Shown piece after piece: positions 34,331-46,021 of a DNA stretch of 64,000 bases; positions within the stretch are counted from its first letter, which is position 1; every line of letters begins with the position of its first letter. This DNA comes from Silene conica. Its lineage: Eukaryota; Streptophyta; Magnoliopsida; Caryophyllales; Caryophyllaceae. The stretch is from positions 9,038,747-9,102,746 of the forward strand of contig CM055319.2 in assembly GCA_029255685.2 (NCBI GenBank), in the 5' to 3' direction. The position numbers and the translations under genes were made by a program. Under the pieces are notes generated by a model, which searched no databases, was not told the DNA's origin, and saw only the letters and a program-made list of their open reading frames with translations.

Positions 34331-34377
34331 CAGGAGACATCGAGGGTATCACCAAAACGAGCAAGCACGTCTTCAGT

Positions 34378-34740
34378 TCACTCCCAGTATCCAGGAATAT
34401 GCTTTGACTCTCCATATATCTTCAAGTTGTGAGAGCCCCACTTCACCGATCCAGCAATTATTCTCCTCCCAAGTAAAGGAAAGGAGAGACTTTCATCAGG
34501 CTTTGACTTGAAGGTGCTCTTGAGAACAAAACCGGCTGACACATCTGGTTTGGTAATATCAAACTTTGATGACATCTGAGGATTGAAATAACTTTTGTTC
34601 ACAACACTTGCTTCACCTTTGGAAGAGCATAAGGAGTGACGGGTAACGAAACGGGTTTCGGAACTTGCATCATCTTTTTCATGGTCAACTATAACAAGGT
34701 AGGTGAGATCTTTGTTGCAAAGCTCCTTAAAGTGCACCAT
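34378..34740 (-). pseudogene. Antisense ORF with the start of a plant mobile domain
   Basis: The minus-strand frame likely begins at Met34740 (MVHFKELCNKDLTYLV). The open frame extends further upstream to 34914, but that part lies in MITE-like DNA. It ends at a TGA (34378-34380) where the family has Trp: HIPGYWE-stop, then in phase TEDVLARFGDTL. The YxPGYWEWTEDVL motif marks the beginning of the plant mobile domain (aminotransferase-like PMD) found in host genes and captured by transposons. Tat-lineage elements are known to carry antisense ORFs between integrase and the 3' LTR. The domain is cut off within about 20 codons by the 43-bp repeats. Confidence 0.6.
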
Positions 34741-34764
34741 GATGACCTTAAAAAAAATAGTAAG

Positions 34765-34965
34765 TCTTGCTTGTAACGGGTCGTTATTTGTGACGGATAT
34801 TTTGTGAGATAAAATGGATACAAAATGAGTTAGTGGAGAAAGGGGACCACAGGAATAGTGTTGGAGAGAGAGAGAAAAAGCGGGTATTTTGTGAGAGAAA
34901 ACGGTATCCGTCACAAGCTTGCGACAGATAGTGCCGTTGCAAATAAGAATTTGTGAAAAAAAAAA
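34765..34965. mobile_element. MITE-like inverted-repeat element
   Basis: Left GTCTTGCTTGTAACGGG...TTGTGACGGATA and right CCGTCACAAGCTTGCGACAG...CCGTTGCAAATAAGAA are imperfect inverted repeats; inner parts also pair (TATTTTGTGAGA on both arms). About 200 bp, boundaries uncertain, no clear TSD. It supplies the upstream, non-homologous part of the antisense frame. Confidence 0.5.
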
Positions 34966-35090
34966 GGCAGAAATCAGGAAAAAAAAAAAAAAAAAAAAAG
35001 CAAAAAAAAAAAACGTGTTAAATTTAACAAAAAAAAAGGTAAAAAAAAAAAAAAAGGGCAGAAATCAGGTACTACGTGAATACTACACTA
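34966..35090 (+). repeat. Poly(A)-rich tract with duplicated GGCAGAAATCAGG
   Basis: GGCAGAAATCAGG occurs at 34966 and 35057, enclosing runs of A. It looks like slippage or a small insertion. The lysine-rich frame across it is not a gene. Confidence 0.6.
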
Positions 35091-37140
35091 CTCACAGCAA
35101 GTCAATGATTCTTGGTTATCAATCATCATCAAACATTCTTCCTATTTCTTTTGTTACCCAAATCAACAATTTTATCACCATCCCAAAATTACAATACGTG
35201 TGCTTCAATTTTCGTATCAGCTCCGGGGAATTTGGGTCTGTAACTTAAATTGTAGCAAAAGTGAGTGTATGAAAAGCATTTATCAGCCGATTTCAAAAAA
35301 ACTCAAGCTTTAATTAGAGCTAATTCACACCCATATAGCTGGTCAGTGGTTCAGATGCAATTTCTGGGTCAACAGATAGTCAGAATCAATATGATCCGCA
35401 AAAAATTATGAAGTGTGATTTTTTAGTCAAATTTCTGGTTAAAGCTGGAATGAAGTCAGGTCACGATTTATAAACCGTCAAGGTTGGGTTACACAGTATT
35501 TCAGTTCTAAGATAGAACGTTGGAAAGCAATTCCAAACATTCAATTCGCAGTTCTCACTCTATAAAAGCGACGAACGTGTGTGCTGTTGGGTTTCGGCAT
35601 CGCAGTGGTTTGATTAGAGTTGGCTAGAAACTAAAAAAAAATCCACTACCAACTACTTATATTGACAAGCAGACTATTCAGTCATTAGAAAATCGTGAGT
35701 GAACAATATTTGGGGTGGTATGTCCGTCGGGTTTCGAGAAAACTAGCATATCTTTCGGTTTTCGGTCTACTAAGTGCAAAGTCTCTGGTCTCAATTTCCT
35801 AATCATGCATTATGCTGATAAAGGGTATTGACATACAAGGGTCTGATTAGGTGATTTAATAGCAATTTTATCACAAAAGCTTCATGGTAAGTGCTGTGTG
35901 TGCAAGACAACTTATCTAATAAAAAAAAAGGAAGTGATATGTCCAGCTTAGTTCAATTACTCGTTGAATTAAGATATGATGTCAAGGTTGGCATGAATTC
36001 AAACACTTTTTAACGTCATATGGAACAGATTCTGACAAACTTACTTGGCTACCATCATGTCTTATGAGTTCTACTGCATCAATGAGCCAATGGGGGCAAT
36101 ACTAAAGAGTAATCCTATGGTCATGCTGAGTCTAAGAATCCTACGTCATGATAACAAACTTCAAATGACAGTCGGGCTTACCTTTGGTTGATCGGGCGAT
36201 GTTATACAAAAAAGTAGTCTTTGAATTGGCTGAGCGAAGTCGTCTTTGGCTGAGCGTGCTCACTTGTTCACTCTCTGTTTTAATGGTGCGATTGCCGATT
36301 TGTGTGTGTAATTAGATAAGAATGTCATGCAAAACAAAAAAAGTGAATTGGGTTGGATATATATAGGATGGTGCAGTGATCTTGTCAGAATTCAAAAGAA
36401 GGAATAAGGCCATTAATTTGCAAAGATTCTGGTATTTAATTATGGCTAAAAAAAAAAGCAATCAGTCCAAATTTCTCCTTAATTGCAGAGTGTTCAAGAT
36501 TGGGATGAAGTTATTCTTGGCAATAATTTACTAATCACCCATTTGTGACTCTCTTTTTTGAAATTTGGCGGTTACAGACTCAATCATTACCTTTGGTGGA
36601 ATGGAAGTTGCTAAAACAAGGGAAAAAAAAGGGGTTGGCGTTGACTTAACTCAGTGACTAAATTTCGTATTTACTCGATTAAAGGCATTAAGATACGGAG
36701 TAATGGATTTTGATCAAAATTTGAAATTCAAGCTACAATTCTTGCTCGCAACTTTCCTGGCCAAATTCAACATCTTTTTGGTGCTTACAAATTAAGCATG
36801 AAAATAAGAAGGGGATGCGGTTTTGACAGAGTCAAGTGCGAAAATTACGAGAGATTATCTTATAAATTTTGAATGAATTGTACATGTCAAACAAGTCGAG
36901 CTAGTTCGTGGTATATGTTATATCCCGAGGTCCCAACGTTATCGGCATAATGTGTAATCGTTGAACGGATATTTTGTCCCAGGTTTATATTACCATGGTT
37001 ACAGAAATTACCAAGGTGAATAAAATCAAGTCAAACGTAAAAGAAATCGTCTACCATGTTAAAAAAAAATGGGACATGAGATGTACCAAGTTTTACAAGA
37101 CTCTTTCAAAAATATTCATGAACTTTTGAATCAGGATGGA
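35091..37140 (+). other. 3' non-coding region of the Tat-like element, part 2
   Basis: About 2 kb with no coding motif, terminal repeats or RNA gene that I recognise. Confidence 0.55.
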
Positions 37141-37440
37141 AGGGGGGCAAAACAAGAATTTTATGGGTGCTCTTACGACAAGTTCAATACCCATAGCCTT
37201 CAAACAAAAAAATCACATGGGTGCTCTTACGACAAGTTAAGTACTCAGACTTTTAAGTCAAACGAAAAATTTTACATGGATACTACTACGATAAGTTTAG
37301 TACTCATGTACTTTCAATTTTTTTTAAAAAAATTACGGGGTACTTCGACGACAAGTTAGGTACCCATGGACTTCCAAGTCAAACAAAAAAAATCATATGG
37401 GTACTCCTACGATAAGTTAAGTGCTCGTAAATTTCAAAGT
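37141..37440 (+). repeat. Five ~60-bp tandem repeats before the 3' LTR
   Basis: Units carry (C/T)TACGA(C/T)AAGTT(A/C)A-TACTC and a following TCAAA(A/C)-AAAAA at about 37170, 37225, 37290, 37350 and 37405; they are diverged from each other. They sit just upstream of the polypurine tract. Confidence 0.7.
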
Positions 37441-37504
37441 CAAATCAAAGCAAAAACAAATTCGAGACCTCGCCACGTTTGAACACCCAAATAGTGTACG
37501 TGAC

Positions 37505-37524
37505 AAGGTCCCGAGGGGGCAATT
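37505..37524 (+). promoter_or_regulatory. Polypurine tract of the Tat-like element
   Basis: AAGGTCCCGAGGGGGCAATT directly precedes the 3' LTR start TGTAGG at 37525. It is the expected primer for plus-strand DNA. Confidence 0.7.
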
Positions 37525-38202
37525 TGTAGGCACGGAAATTTTGTTAAAGTGCCGAGAATAAAACAAAATATATTATTTTAAGTTAATATCAAATTTTAGC
37601 TTAATTTAATTATATTTGTCCTGTTTAATGGAGTTCGGATCGACCCATATTACAAATTGGGTTATTTGAGCCCAAAAGCAAGCCAAGTGGTCAACTGGGC
37701 TCTGAACCAAACAATGTGGTCAATTGGGCCCAAAAGAGAAGTCAAGCCTATAAACAAGGCCCAAACTCAAGTCCATTTGCCAAGGGAGAAATTCTTATAA
37801 ATAAGACATTTCTCCACCATTTCAAGGGAGAAAGAAAAAAATCGCTTGACAAGAGAAGAAATCATTTGTCAAAGTGAGGAGAAAAAAGACATCAAAAGCT
37901 CTCAAATTCTCTCTACAAATCACACTTGCAAGTAGACAACAAGCACTACAAAATTGTGCCGCCTACTCAAGTAAACCCAAAACAAATTCAAGCATCGAAG
38001 AGAGATTCAAGTCAACGCGACCCTCTCAAGAAGCTAAAGTCAAGCAAGCGAGCCTCGAAGATCGTAGACTCGTAGTTTTAATATTGTTGTAGAATCAGTG
38101 GAATAATAGAGGTTGTACACATAACTTTCTGATATTATATAAACTCATTTGTCTATCTATTTTGTGTTACAGTTTTATTGCAATACAAAATTTGTTGCTA
38201 CA
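37525..38202 (+). repeat. 3' LTR of the Tat-like element
   Basis: 678 bp; TATA box at 37796-37803. It differs from the 5' LTR by about ten substitutions and small indels, including a 3-bp difference just before the end. Confidence 0.9.
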
Positions 38203-38207
38203 GTGGC

Positions 38208-39754
38208 GTCGTGGCTGTCATGGACGGTGGTCACGGCTGGACACGGTGGTCGTCGGTGGTGATGAACTTGATGGTGGTGATCGTTGATGACGTAGTGAGG
38301 CACAACACTCAATACTTGAAAGATTGATGAGACGATGTAATAAATGAATTTATGTATTTCGAATGATAGGATAATTGATTAAGCTCACACATATACTTTC
38401 TCAATTATTTTGAAGTTCACACAGATATTTTGGGTTTTAAAGCTCACACAGATACTTTAGATTTGTAAGTAAAACTTAACAAAGAGGTTTTTATTTTATA
38501 ACTTGAATACTTAAAACAATACCTAAGGATGCCTATTTATAGTAAGGTAATCCGTCACAAATCTGACTCAAACTAGGAAACAACCAAAAAACCTCACAAG
38601 ACTCAAATCACACGTTCAACTCGTGTGATCCTTCCCAATTTAGGGTTCCCTAATTCTATCTTATGGATTAAATAATCCTTATTCAAATCTAAAAGATAAA
38701 ATAATAAAAGAAAAGATTAAGTGGTAACAAACTCCTAACAACTTAATAACTAGCTTAACAAACCATAACTAACTTTGTAACTACTTTGTAACAACTTAAC
38801 AACCTTGTTGTAACAAACTAATAACAAACTTAGTAAATAAAATTAAAAATAAGATAAACACAAACCCAAATAAGATTATTACTCTAACCGTGTGGTCCCA
38901 CACGTCGTGCTTGGGCACGAATCCCAAGACCACTATCCCGAGTCTTCTTTTGTTCTTTTAACACATCTTCCCAAGCGAACTTGAAAATCCGTATTGAACC
39001 CAAATCAAAAATTTTTAACTTTTCTTTGGGTCGTGGGTCACGACCTCTAACTCGTGTTAATGCTCCCGCATTAAGACTCACATTAAAATAATATATTTTG
39101 CCTAATTTTCTTTGTTTATTATTTTAACGTTATGGAGCTATGACATTACCTTGCTAATGTCATCATGATGTCGTCAAATTGTCACATATTTTGTTCCTGC
39201 TTTTGTACATGAGGTTCTTCTTCTTCTTTTATTTTGTTTATATGGACTTGCATGTGTGGTCTAATAAAGTACACCCATTTAATTTATTTAACGTTATTAG
39301 ATGGATGTTTGTATATACCTCGAGTCAAGTATATATATTAAGGTTAATGTTTTCTGAATGTTAAGTGATTTTAAATTTATTAGTTAAAGAGTAGCCACTT
39401 CATCTCTTATTGTTTAAATTTTATTCGAAATCACATATAAAAATTAGACATTTAATTGTAATTAATTATACGTAATGTGATGAGACTTAGCCACAAAAAT
39501 CTTATTATATTTGCATGATTAATTAGGATGTTATATTAAATTATGTTTCTTAATCTACCCACATGAGTTAACAAATGAATGTAATTTGATAGTTTCATCG
39601 TAAAATTTATTTTTATGAATCTAACTTGAGTAGATTTTAGCCCACAAAAAAGTTTATATCACTAGGTTCATATGGGGATAATTTACGTTGGTAAGTTATG
39701 ATAAAGTTAAATCTCAATTTTTGGTTACTAAGTGGGTATATTTAAATTTGCAGC
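38208..39754. other. Right flank of the Tat-like element; possible old LTR
   Basis: Continuation of 24672-24925. GTGGTGG-rich at first, then CACACAGATA repeats (38390-38460) and AACAAACTAATAACAAC-type runs (38720-38830). It may be a decayed LTR or leader of the copia pseudogene that begins at 39755, but no paired copy was seen. Confidence 0.35.
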
Positions 39755-41049
39755 AAGTTTACCTGAAAGTTTCTTTGATGTCAAAATTGACGTTCCTGAT
39801 TTAACTGGTGACAATTTTAAAGTGTGGAAAGAAAGAGTTATGCTGCATTTAGGATTCTCGCGTTTTGATATACTATTCAAAATTACGAGATTGCTAAAAT
39901 AAAGGAAATTAGCACACCAGATGAAGTAGACCTTCGTGAAAAGTGGGAGAAATCCAACTATCTTTGCACGTTGTTGTTCATTAAGACTAAACTGTGTGCT
40001 AGTATCCGAGGTTCAGTCGACCAGCATACTAAAGCTCGAGACTTGCTTAAGACTATAGACGAGCAGTTCGAAACTTCTGATAAGGCTTTGGCAAGCACCT
40101 TAATAATGTAGTTCACATCCTTGAAACGTGATGCCACTAAAGGAGTGCGTGATTTTATCATGCGCATGAGGGATATTGCAGCCCAACTTAAGGTATCAGA
40201 AGTTACTATATGACTCTTTCTCGATGTATTTCATCTTATGTTCTCTCCCAACTCAAGATGTCCCATTTTAGATCTCTTACAATACACATAAGGATAAATG
40301 ATCTCTTAATGAATTATTAACCACATGTTAATAAGTTCAAGAGGAAGGGAGGTTATTATTGGAAGAAGGTGAAACGGTGAACTTTACTACTTTTACTGAT
40401 AAAGCATCATCCAGCAGTACGAAGAAGTATAAGGGTCACTCTAAATATAAGGGAAAGAAGTATAAGGGTCACCCTAAAGATAAGGGAAATCGAAAGATTC
40501 CAGCTAAGCAGGTAATTAAGAAGGAGTCGTCGTGTTTTTTTTTGTAAAAAAAATTGACACATGAAGAAAGACCGCGTAAAGTTTAAGGCTTGACTCAAAA
40601 AGAAAGGTAATTTTCTTGCGTTAGTTTATTATGAATCTAAATGTTTAATATTAATCATAATGCATGGTGGATTGAATCTAGCACTACAATCCATGCTTCG
40701 AATACCTTGTCAGGTATGACAAACCTGAGAAAATGAGTCACAAGTGAAAGCTTTATCTATTCAGGCAACCAGATACGCTCGGATGTGGAGGCTGTAGGGA
40801 CATGTAGTCTAGTTTTGAGTAGTGGTTTTGTTTTGGTTTTGGATAAGACATTTTTTTTCCGAATTTTGCTCGTAATTTATTTTCAATTTCAAGGCTTGAA
40901 TTGTTTGGATTTTCCTTTAATTTTATGGACTCTAGTTTCAGTATTTGTAGAAAATCTAAAGTTACTGGTTATAGTATTTTGTCTGATAATTTATATCGTC
41001 TTTATTTACAAAATGATACCACTCAAAACACTATCCTTGTTAATACTGG
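39755..41049 (+). pseudogene. Decayed Ty1/copia gag-protease, 5' half
   Basis: Frames with several stops and shifts encode a UBN2-type copia Gag (LTGDNFKVWKERVMLHLG, IKTKLCASIRGSVDQHTKARDLLK, VRDFIMRMRDIAAQLK). A Lys-rich linker carries a duplicated 33-bp unit (40427-40492). Remnants of the CCHC knuckle (about 40540) and of the protease follow (HNAWWIESSTTIHASNTL, with Asp-Ser-Gly changed to Glu-Ser-Ser). The pre-integrase region reads EAVGTCSLVLSSGFVL at about 40785, then moves to another frame and stops at 41049, where an LTR is inserted. The continuation is at 56138-56330. It was old before the insertion. Confidence 0.8.
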
Positions 41050-41330
41050 TGATGCGTGTCTATTTTATGATGTTTTACATCTCTTTTAACACGCATTTCA
41101 GAGCTCATTTATGTGATTATAGCTGTTATTTTTCCTATTTCGTCTACTTTCGTATTTTGGTGCATTATTGGAGATTAATGCGGAAATGAGTAGATTTTGA
41201 GTCAAACCCGCCCTCTAGTGGATTGCATGGCTAGTGACATGAAGGAACGATCAAGGAACAAAGCCTAGCGCGCATTTCAAGGCCTAAAAGACAGATTCCA
41301 GGAGTTGAGGGAACTGATATACCAGCTACA

Positions 41331-41473
41331 TCAGTCGACCGACTAAGCACAGTGGTCTGTCGACCAATGTAAATGATGAGCGAGATTTTAAAAGTTTAAT
41401 TAAAAGATCAGAAACATCAACAAACCCGACAACTGGTCGATCGACCAGTGCCAACGGTCTGTCGACCACTCGG
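41331..41473. repeat. Palindrome cluster (TCGAC type), left part
   Basis: Includes the perfect 18-bp palindrome ACTGGTCGATCGACCAGT (41432-41449) and three related words with TCGACC/GTCGACC cores (41331, 41354, 41456). The cluster continues at 52549-52628 beyond the copia insertion. Confidence 0.8.
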
Positions 41474-41603
41474 CCTTTTCCGGAAAATTAAGAAGCTTAA
41501 TTAAGCCCATAATCGTGTTAGGGATTTGAGTAAGGGTTTGCGTTTTGCTATATAACGTAAAACTCTTATTCAGTTTAGGGTATCTAGTTTATTATCTAGT
41601 TTA

Positions 41604-42544
41604 TGTGGGAAAATATCTGTATATATTCCCAATTCTTTATATGTAGGATTATAACAAATTTATAATGTATGATTTATAATCATAAACGAAGTACAAGATA
41701 CAAAGATTGGGATCAAGAATTAACCTTATGTCCTTGCAAAGCCTAAGATCAGATATCAAAACATATATCCTCCTAATCGTTGCACCCAAGATGTTCCAAG
41801 AAATACCCCTTCTAGAGCTAGAAACTGCAAAATTACCTTTAATTTTGTGTAAGATGAAATCTAGAGAGAGAGAGGGAGTATGTATGTCGTGTAACTCATA
41901 TCCTTTAAGTGCAGAGTGAATGTCTTATTTATAGCTGCACACAACCTTGCTATTAGCAACTAGGATTCCCCAAATCAGTATTTGGTTCTACCTACAACAC
42001 TTCATAACAACTGAACAACTTAATAATTGCTCAGACCGAAATTCTATCTTTATAGAATCGGTTATATCTCTCTTGTGTAATGTTTTAGCTTATAAATATC
42101 TTATATTTATAATCCACTAATTAAATATAACCTTTTATATTTAATTGAATCATTTAATCTTTATTAAATAATTTCATTACACATAATTAAATATAACATT
42201 TTATATTTAATTACGAATTAACATTTTAACTCGCCTTAGCTAATATTATTTAATCAGTATTAAATAATTATGTCATCATTACATTGACTAACCGTTTAGT
42301 CATATAGGGTATCAATATGATTACATTTTCATCTAATCATATCTCTCAGATTCCATCCTTTAGGTGTGACTCTTAGGGACCAGTTGATTACCGTCATCTG
42401 TATGACAATAACGTCAAACTTTCTAGCAAGCCAACCGTTATTGATAAACGTGAATCAACTGACTAAAATCAAATTATACCCTGTGTTCCTTTAAGAGATT
42501 TATACGTGTTGTCGCACTAACTGTTGAGGACACTAGCTCCAACA
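41604..42544 (-). repeat. 3' LTR of the copia element
   Basis: 941 bp, TGTGGGAAAA...CTCCAACA. It contains AATTAAATATAA repeats around 42117-42210, a (GA)n stretch at 41863 and GATTTATACG near the inner end. Confidence 0.9.
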
Positions 42545-42562
42545 ATCTCCCACTTGTTCGTA
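42545..42562 (-). promoter_or_regulatory. Polypurine tract of the copia element
   Basis: The minus strand reads GAACAAGTGGGAGAT immediately before TGTTGGAGC, the 3' LTR start. This AAGTGGGAGAT-TGTTGG junction is typical of plant copia elements. Confidence 0.85.
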
Positions 42563-43459
42563 CAAGTGTATGTGCGATAACCGATTCTCATATCCAATTA
42601 AATTTCTCCCACTCAATGTAAAACAATTTGCAAATCTGTATTCACAAAGGTCGTATTTTACAAGCAATCTGTATCAAGAGTGGTTTTCCCGACTAGAGAG
42701 TAACTCAACTGATAACGAATCATTATTCGAGCTTGGCCAAGCATTTCAGTTACTACTCCTCGAGTGGCCCTGAGAAATATTAAAACCTGATGAGGGGTGG
42801 ATATTTCCTTCAACTCGAATCTTGCAGATGTAAGCACAGTATGAAATGACCCAAAAAAAATCTGCTTAGCCCCAGTTACGGTCAACTAGTGAAAAAGAAA
42901 TCAAAGTCACCCAAAACTGCCCTTTATCTCAAGAAACAGTCGACAGTCAAAAGAATCGACTCAAGGAACACGATGGACGTCCTATCCACGACCCGGCACC
43001 GAATGTTCATTAACATTTAGGTCTCCATTGCGTCGTCACGAAAATTGTCCTACGAGTTATCGTTATAATCTCGTATCTGTGATCGATCAGTCAACGGTTT
43101 GACTTATGGTTTATTGAACCCACCATCAATCGACGTCACAAAATAATTGCCAGAGTTATCAGCTCGTGTAGGCGATTACGGACTAAAACAAATATAATGT
43201 AAGTAAGTTCACTTTTGTGGTGTTCAATGTTGTCAGTACAATCCACATGAAAAACAATATATAAAACAAAATCGATGGTGTTATAAATAGTATATGAAAT
43301 AAATATAATATCCAATTCACAAAAGTACTAATACAACTCAGGAACACGTTTAATTCCCATTGAAATAACGTGCCCTTCATGTTTATCATGTCTTAATGGT
43401 TTAGTGAGAGGATCTGCGATGTTGTCATCTGTCGCAATCTTGTCTATCACTATCTCCTT
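42563..43459 (-). other. Copia 3' region with RNase H tail remnant
   Basis: At 43350-43456 the minus strand, in phase with pol after its stop, encodes IATDDNIADPLTKPLRHDKH, the usual C-terminal end of copia RNase H. The remainder down to 42563 is non-coding. Confidence 0.7.
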
Positions 43460-46021
43460 TTAATCAGTAGTAGAATCTGCAATAACACTCTGTTTGGAGC
43501 TTTTCCAACTAATAGCAGCGCCATTAAGAGTAAAAACGAATCCAAACTGAGATTTCGAGTTATCTCGATCCGTTTGGAAGCTAGCATCTGCGTAACCGTT
43601 TGCGCAAAGCTCAGTGCCTCCACCATAAGTCAATACCCAATCTTTAGTCCTCCGTAGGTACTTAAGAATGTTTTTCACAGCCATCCAGTGTGGTTCACCT
43701 GGATTGCCTTGGTACCGACTCGTCATACTCAAAGCATATGCCACGTCTGGACGTGTGCATATCATGGCATACATGATCGATCCTATAGCTGACGCATAAG
43801 GAATGCGACTCATGCGCTCGACCTCTTTCGGTGTCTTAGGTGCCCGAGTCTTACTAAAATGCACCCCCGAGATCATCGGAAGTAACCCCTTTTTGGAGTT
43901 GGCCATGCTGAATCTGTCAAGAATCTTATCTATATAAGACTCCTGACTTAGTGATAACATCCGTCGTGATCTATCTCTATAGATATGGATCCCCAATATA
44001 CATTGTGCCTCACCCAGATCTTTCATCTGGAAATGGTTCTTTAACCATACTTTAACCGAAGATAAGAGAGGGATGTCATTTCCGATCAAGAGTATATCGT
44101 CGACATACAACACCAGAAAGACGATCTTACTCCCACTCGACTTGATATATAAGCATGGTTCTTCGACTGATCGTATAAAACTATTCTTTTTTATCACTTG
44201 GTCGAAGCGATGATTCCAACTCCTAGATGCTTGCTTAAGTCCATAAATGGAACGCTTAAGCTTGCACATTTTCTTAGGATTTTTAGGATCTGTGAAACCT
44301 TCGGGTTGTACCATGTACAAGTCCTCCTCCAAATAACCGTTTAAGAAGGCGGTTTTCACATCCATTTGCCATATTTCGTAGTCATGAAATGCAGCAATCG
44401 CTAAGATAATCCGAATGGAACGCAGCATGACTTCGGGTGCAAAAATCTCATCATAGTGCAACCCTTGCACTTGAGTGAAACCTTTTGCCACTAGTCGTGC
44501 CTTATAGGTGTCTGGTTGTCCCTCGATGGAACGCTTTATCTTATAAAGCCATTTGCACTGAAGAGGTCGTACCTTATCAGGCAAATCAACCAACTCCCAT
44601 ACGTCATTCTCATTCATGGAGTCCATTTCGGATTGCATGGCATTAAGCCATAGCTTTGAGTCGGAACAGGTCATGACACCTTTATAGGTCACGGGTTCGT
44701 TACTCTCTAAGAGAAAAACGTCAACTCCGTCAAGTTCCTCGATCATACCGATGTATCTATCTGGAGGAATGGAGTGTCTACCCGACCTTCTGGGTTCCTC
44801 AGGAATATTGACCGCAACAGAAGATGAAGGAACGGTTTCCTCCATTGGTTGCTCAGTAGTTGGTTCTTGAATCTCCAACAGATCGAAGGTTCTATTACTT
44901 GTCTTATTCTCGAGAAATTCTTTCTCTAAGAACTTCACACTAGCCGCAACAAAAACGCGGTGTTCGGTAGGCGAACAGAAGTAATGACCAAACATTCCTT
45001 TTGGATAACCAATAAAGTATGTCTTGACCGATCGCGAGCCGAGCTTATCCTCGTGTCTCCACTTGACATAAGCCTCGCAAACCCAAACCCGAATAAAGAA
45101 CAAGTTAGGGACGGTTCCCTTCCATATCTCATATGGAGTCTTGTCAACAGCTTTAGACGGACTTCGGTTAAGTATAAGAGCAGCTGATAATAGAGCAAAG
45201 CCCCATAATGAATCTGGCACAACTGTGTGACTCATCATGGATCGAACCATATCTAATAGTGTTCGATTTCTCCGTTCGGACACACCATTTAATTGTGGTG
45301 TTCCAGGTGGAGTTAACTGTAGTACTATACCGCAGTCTTTAAGGTGTTGATCAAACTCATGCGAAAGATATTCACCACCACGATCTGATCGTAGTGCTTT
45401 AATCTTTCTATCCAGTTGGTTTTCAACCTTCGCCTGGAATTCCGTGAATTTTTCAAAGGATTCACTTTTATGCTTCATTAAATAGACATATCCGTATCTA
45501 CTTAAATCGTCCGTGAAAGTGATAAAATATCTATAGCCGTCTCGTGCGGTGATTGACATAGGTCCACATACATCTGTATGTACGAGGCCTAATAGGTCAG
45601 CAGCGCGCATTCCAACACCTTTGAAGGAAATACGAGTCATTTTGCCTATGAGACATGATTCACATGTGCCAAATGATTCATAATCAAATGGAGATATAGC
45701 GCCATTCTGTATTAGCTGCTTTACACGTTTCTCATTTATGTGTCCCATACGACAGTGCCATAGATATGTTTGATCTTTGTCACCAACCTTTAGTTTCTTA
45801 TTATTCATGTGTAATATTTCAGTCGATTGATCTAAGACATATATACCATTCATGAAAACCGCTTTACCATAAACCATTCCATTTAAAGAGAAAATACAGC
45901 TATTATCCTTTATTAAGAATGAAAATCCGTCTTTATCGAGTACGGAAACTGAAATAATGTTCTTAGATAAACTGGGTACATAATAACAGTTATACAGATA
46001 TAACTCGAATCCGCTCGGTAG
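43460..46021 (-). pseudogene. pol: Copia integrase-RT-RNase H, truncated
   Basis: In phase with the gag frame after a TAG at 46022-46024; the longest open part is 805 codons (45877-43460). Order: pre-integrase HHCC (LWHCRMGHINEKRV, CESCLIGKM), integrase D (HTDVCGP), D (LRSDRGGEYLS) and E (QLNGVSERRNRTLLDM), RT (WQMDVKTAFLNG, YVDDILLIGND), then RNase H starting GYADASFQTDRDN. RNase H breaks off after SVIADSTTD: about 60 codons with the remaining catalytic acids are missing and a TAA follows, after which the C-terminal tail resumes. RT and integrase motifs look intact, so the loss is fairly recent. Confidence 0.9.

Larger units (their letters stand above)
24926..38207 (+). mobile_element. Tat-lineage Ty3/gypsy retrotransposon, disabled
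   Basis: Complete from LTR to LTR (24931-38202, about 13.3 kb), with TSD GTGGC at 24926-24930 and 38203-38207. Order: LTR, gag, protease, RT, extra RNase H, integrase, then about 5 kb of 3' non-coding DNA with tandem repeats and an antisense ORF, then LTR. The extra RNase H after the GQALADFLADHP linker and the long 3' region with an antisense ORF mark the Tat lineage. Stops, frameshifts and a large RT/RNase H deletion make it non-autonomous. I count roughly ten LTR substitutions in about 680 bp, so it is clearly older than the element at 6860. Confidence 0.92.

Noticed and set aside
34919..35248. Lysine-rich 109-codon frame
   Set aside because: Translation of poly(A) tracts; no conserved motif.
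40785..41189. 134-codon hydrophobic membrane protein
   Set aside because: The first part is frameshifted copia pre-integrase sequence and the rest is LTR; the hydrophobicity is a frame artefact.
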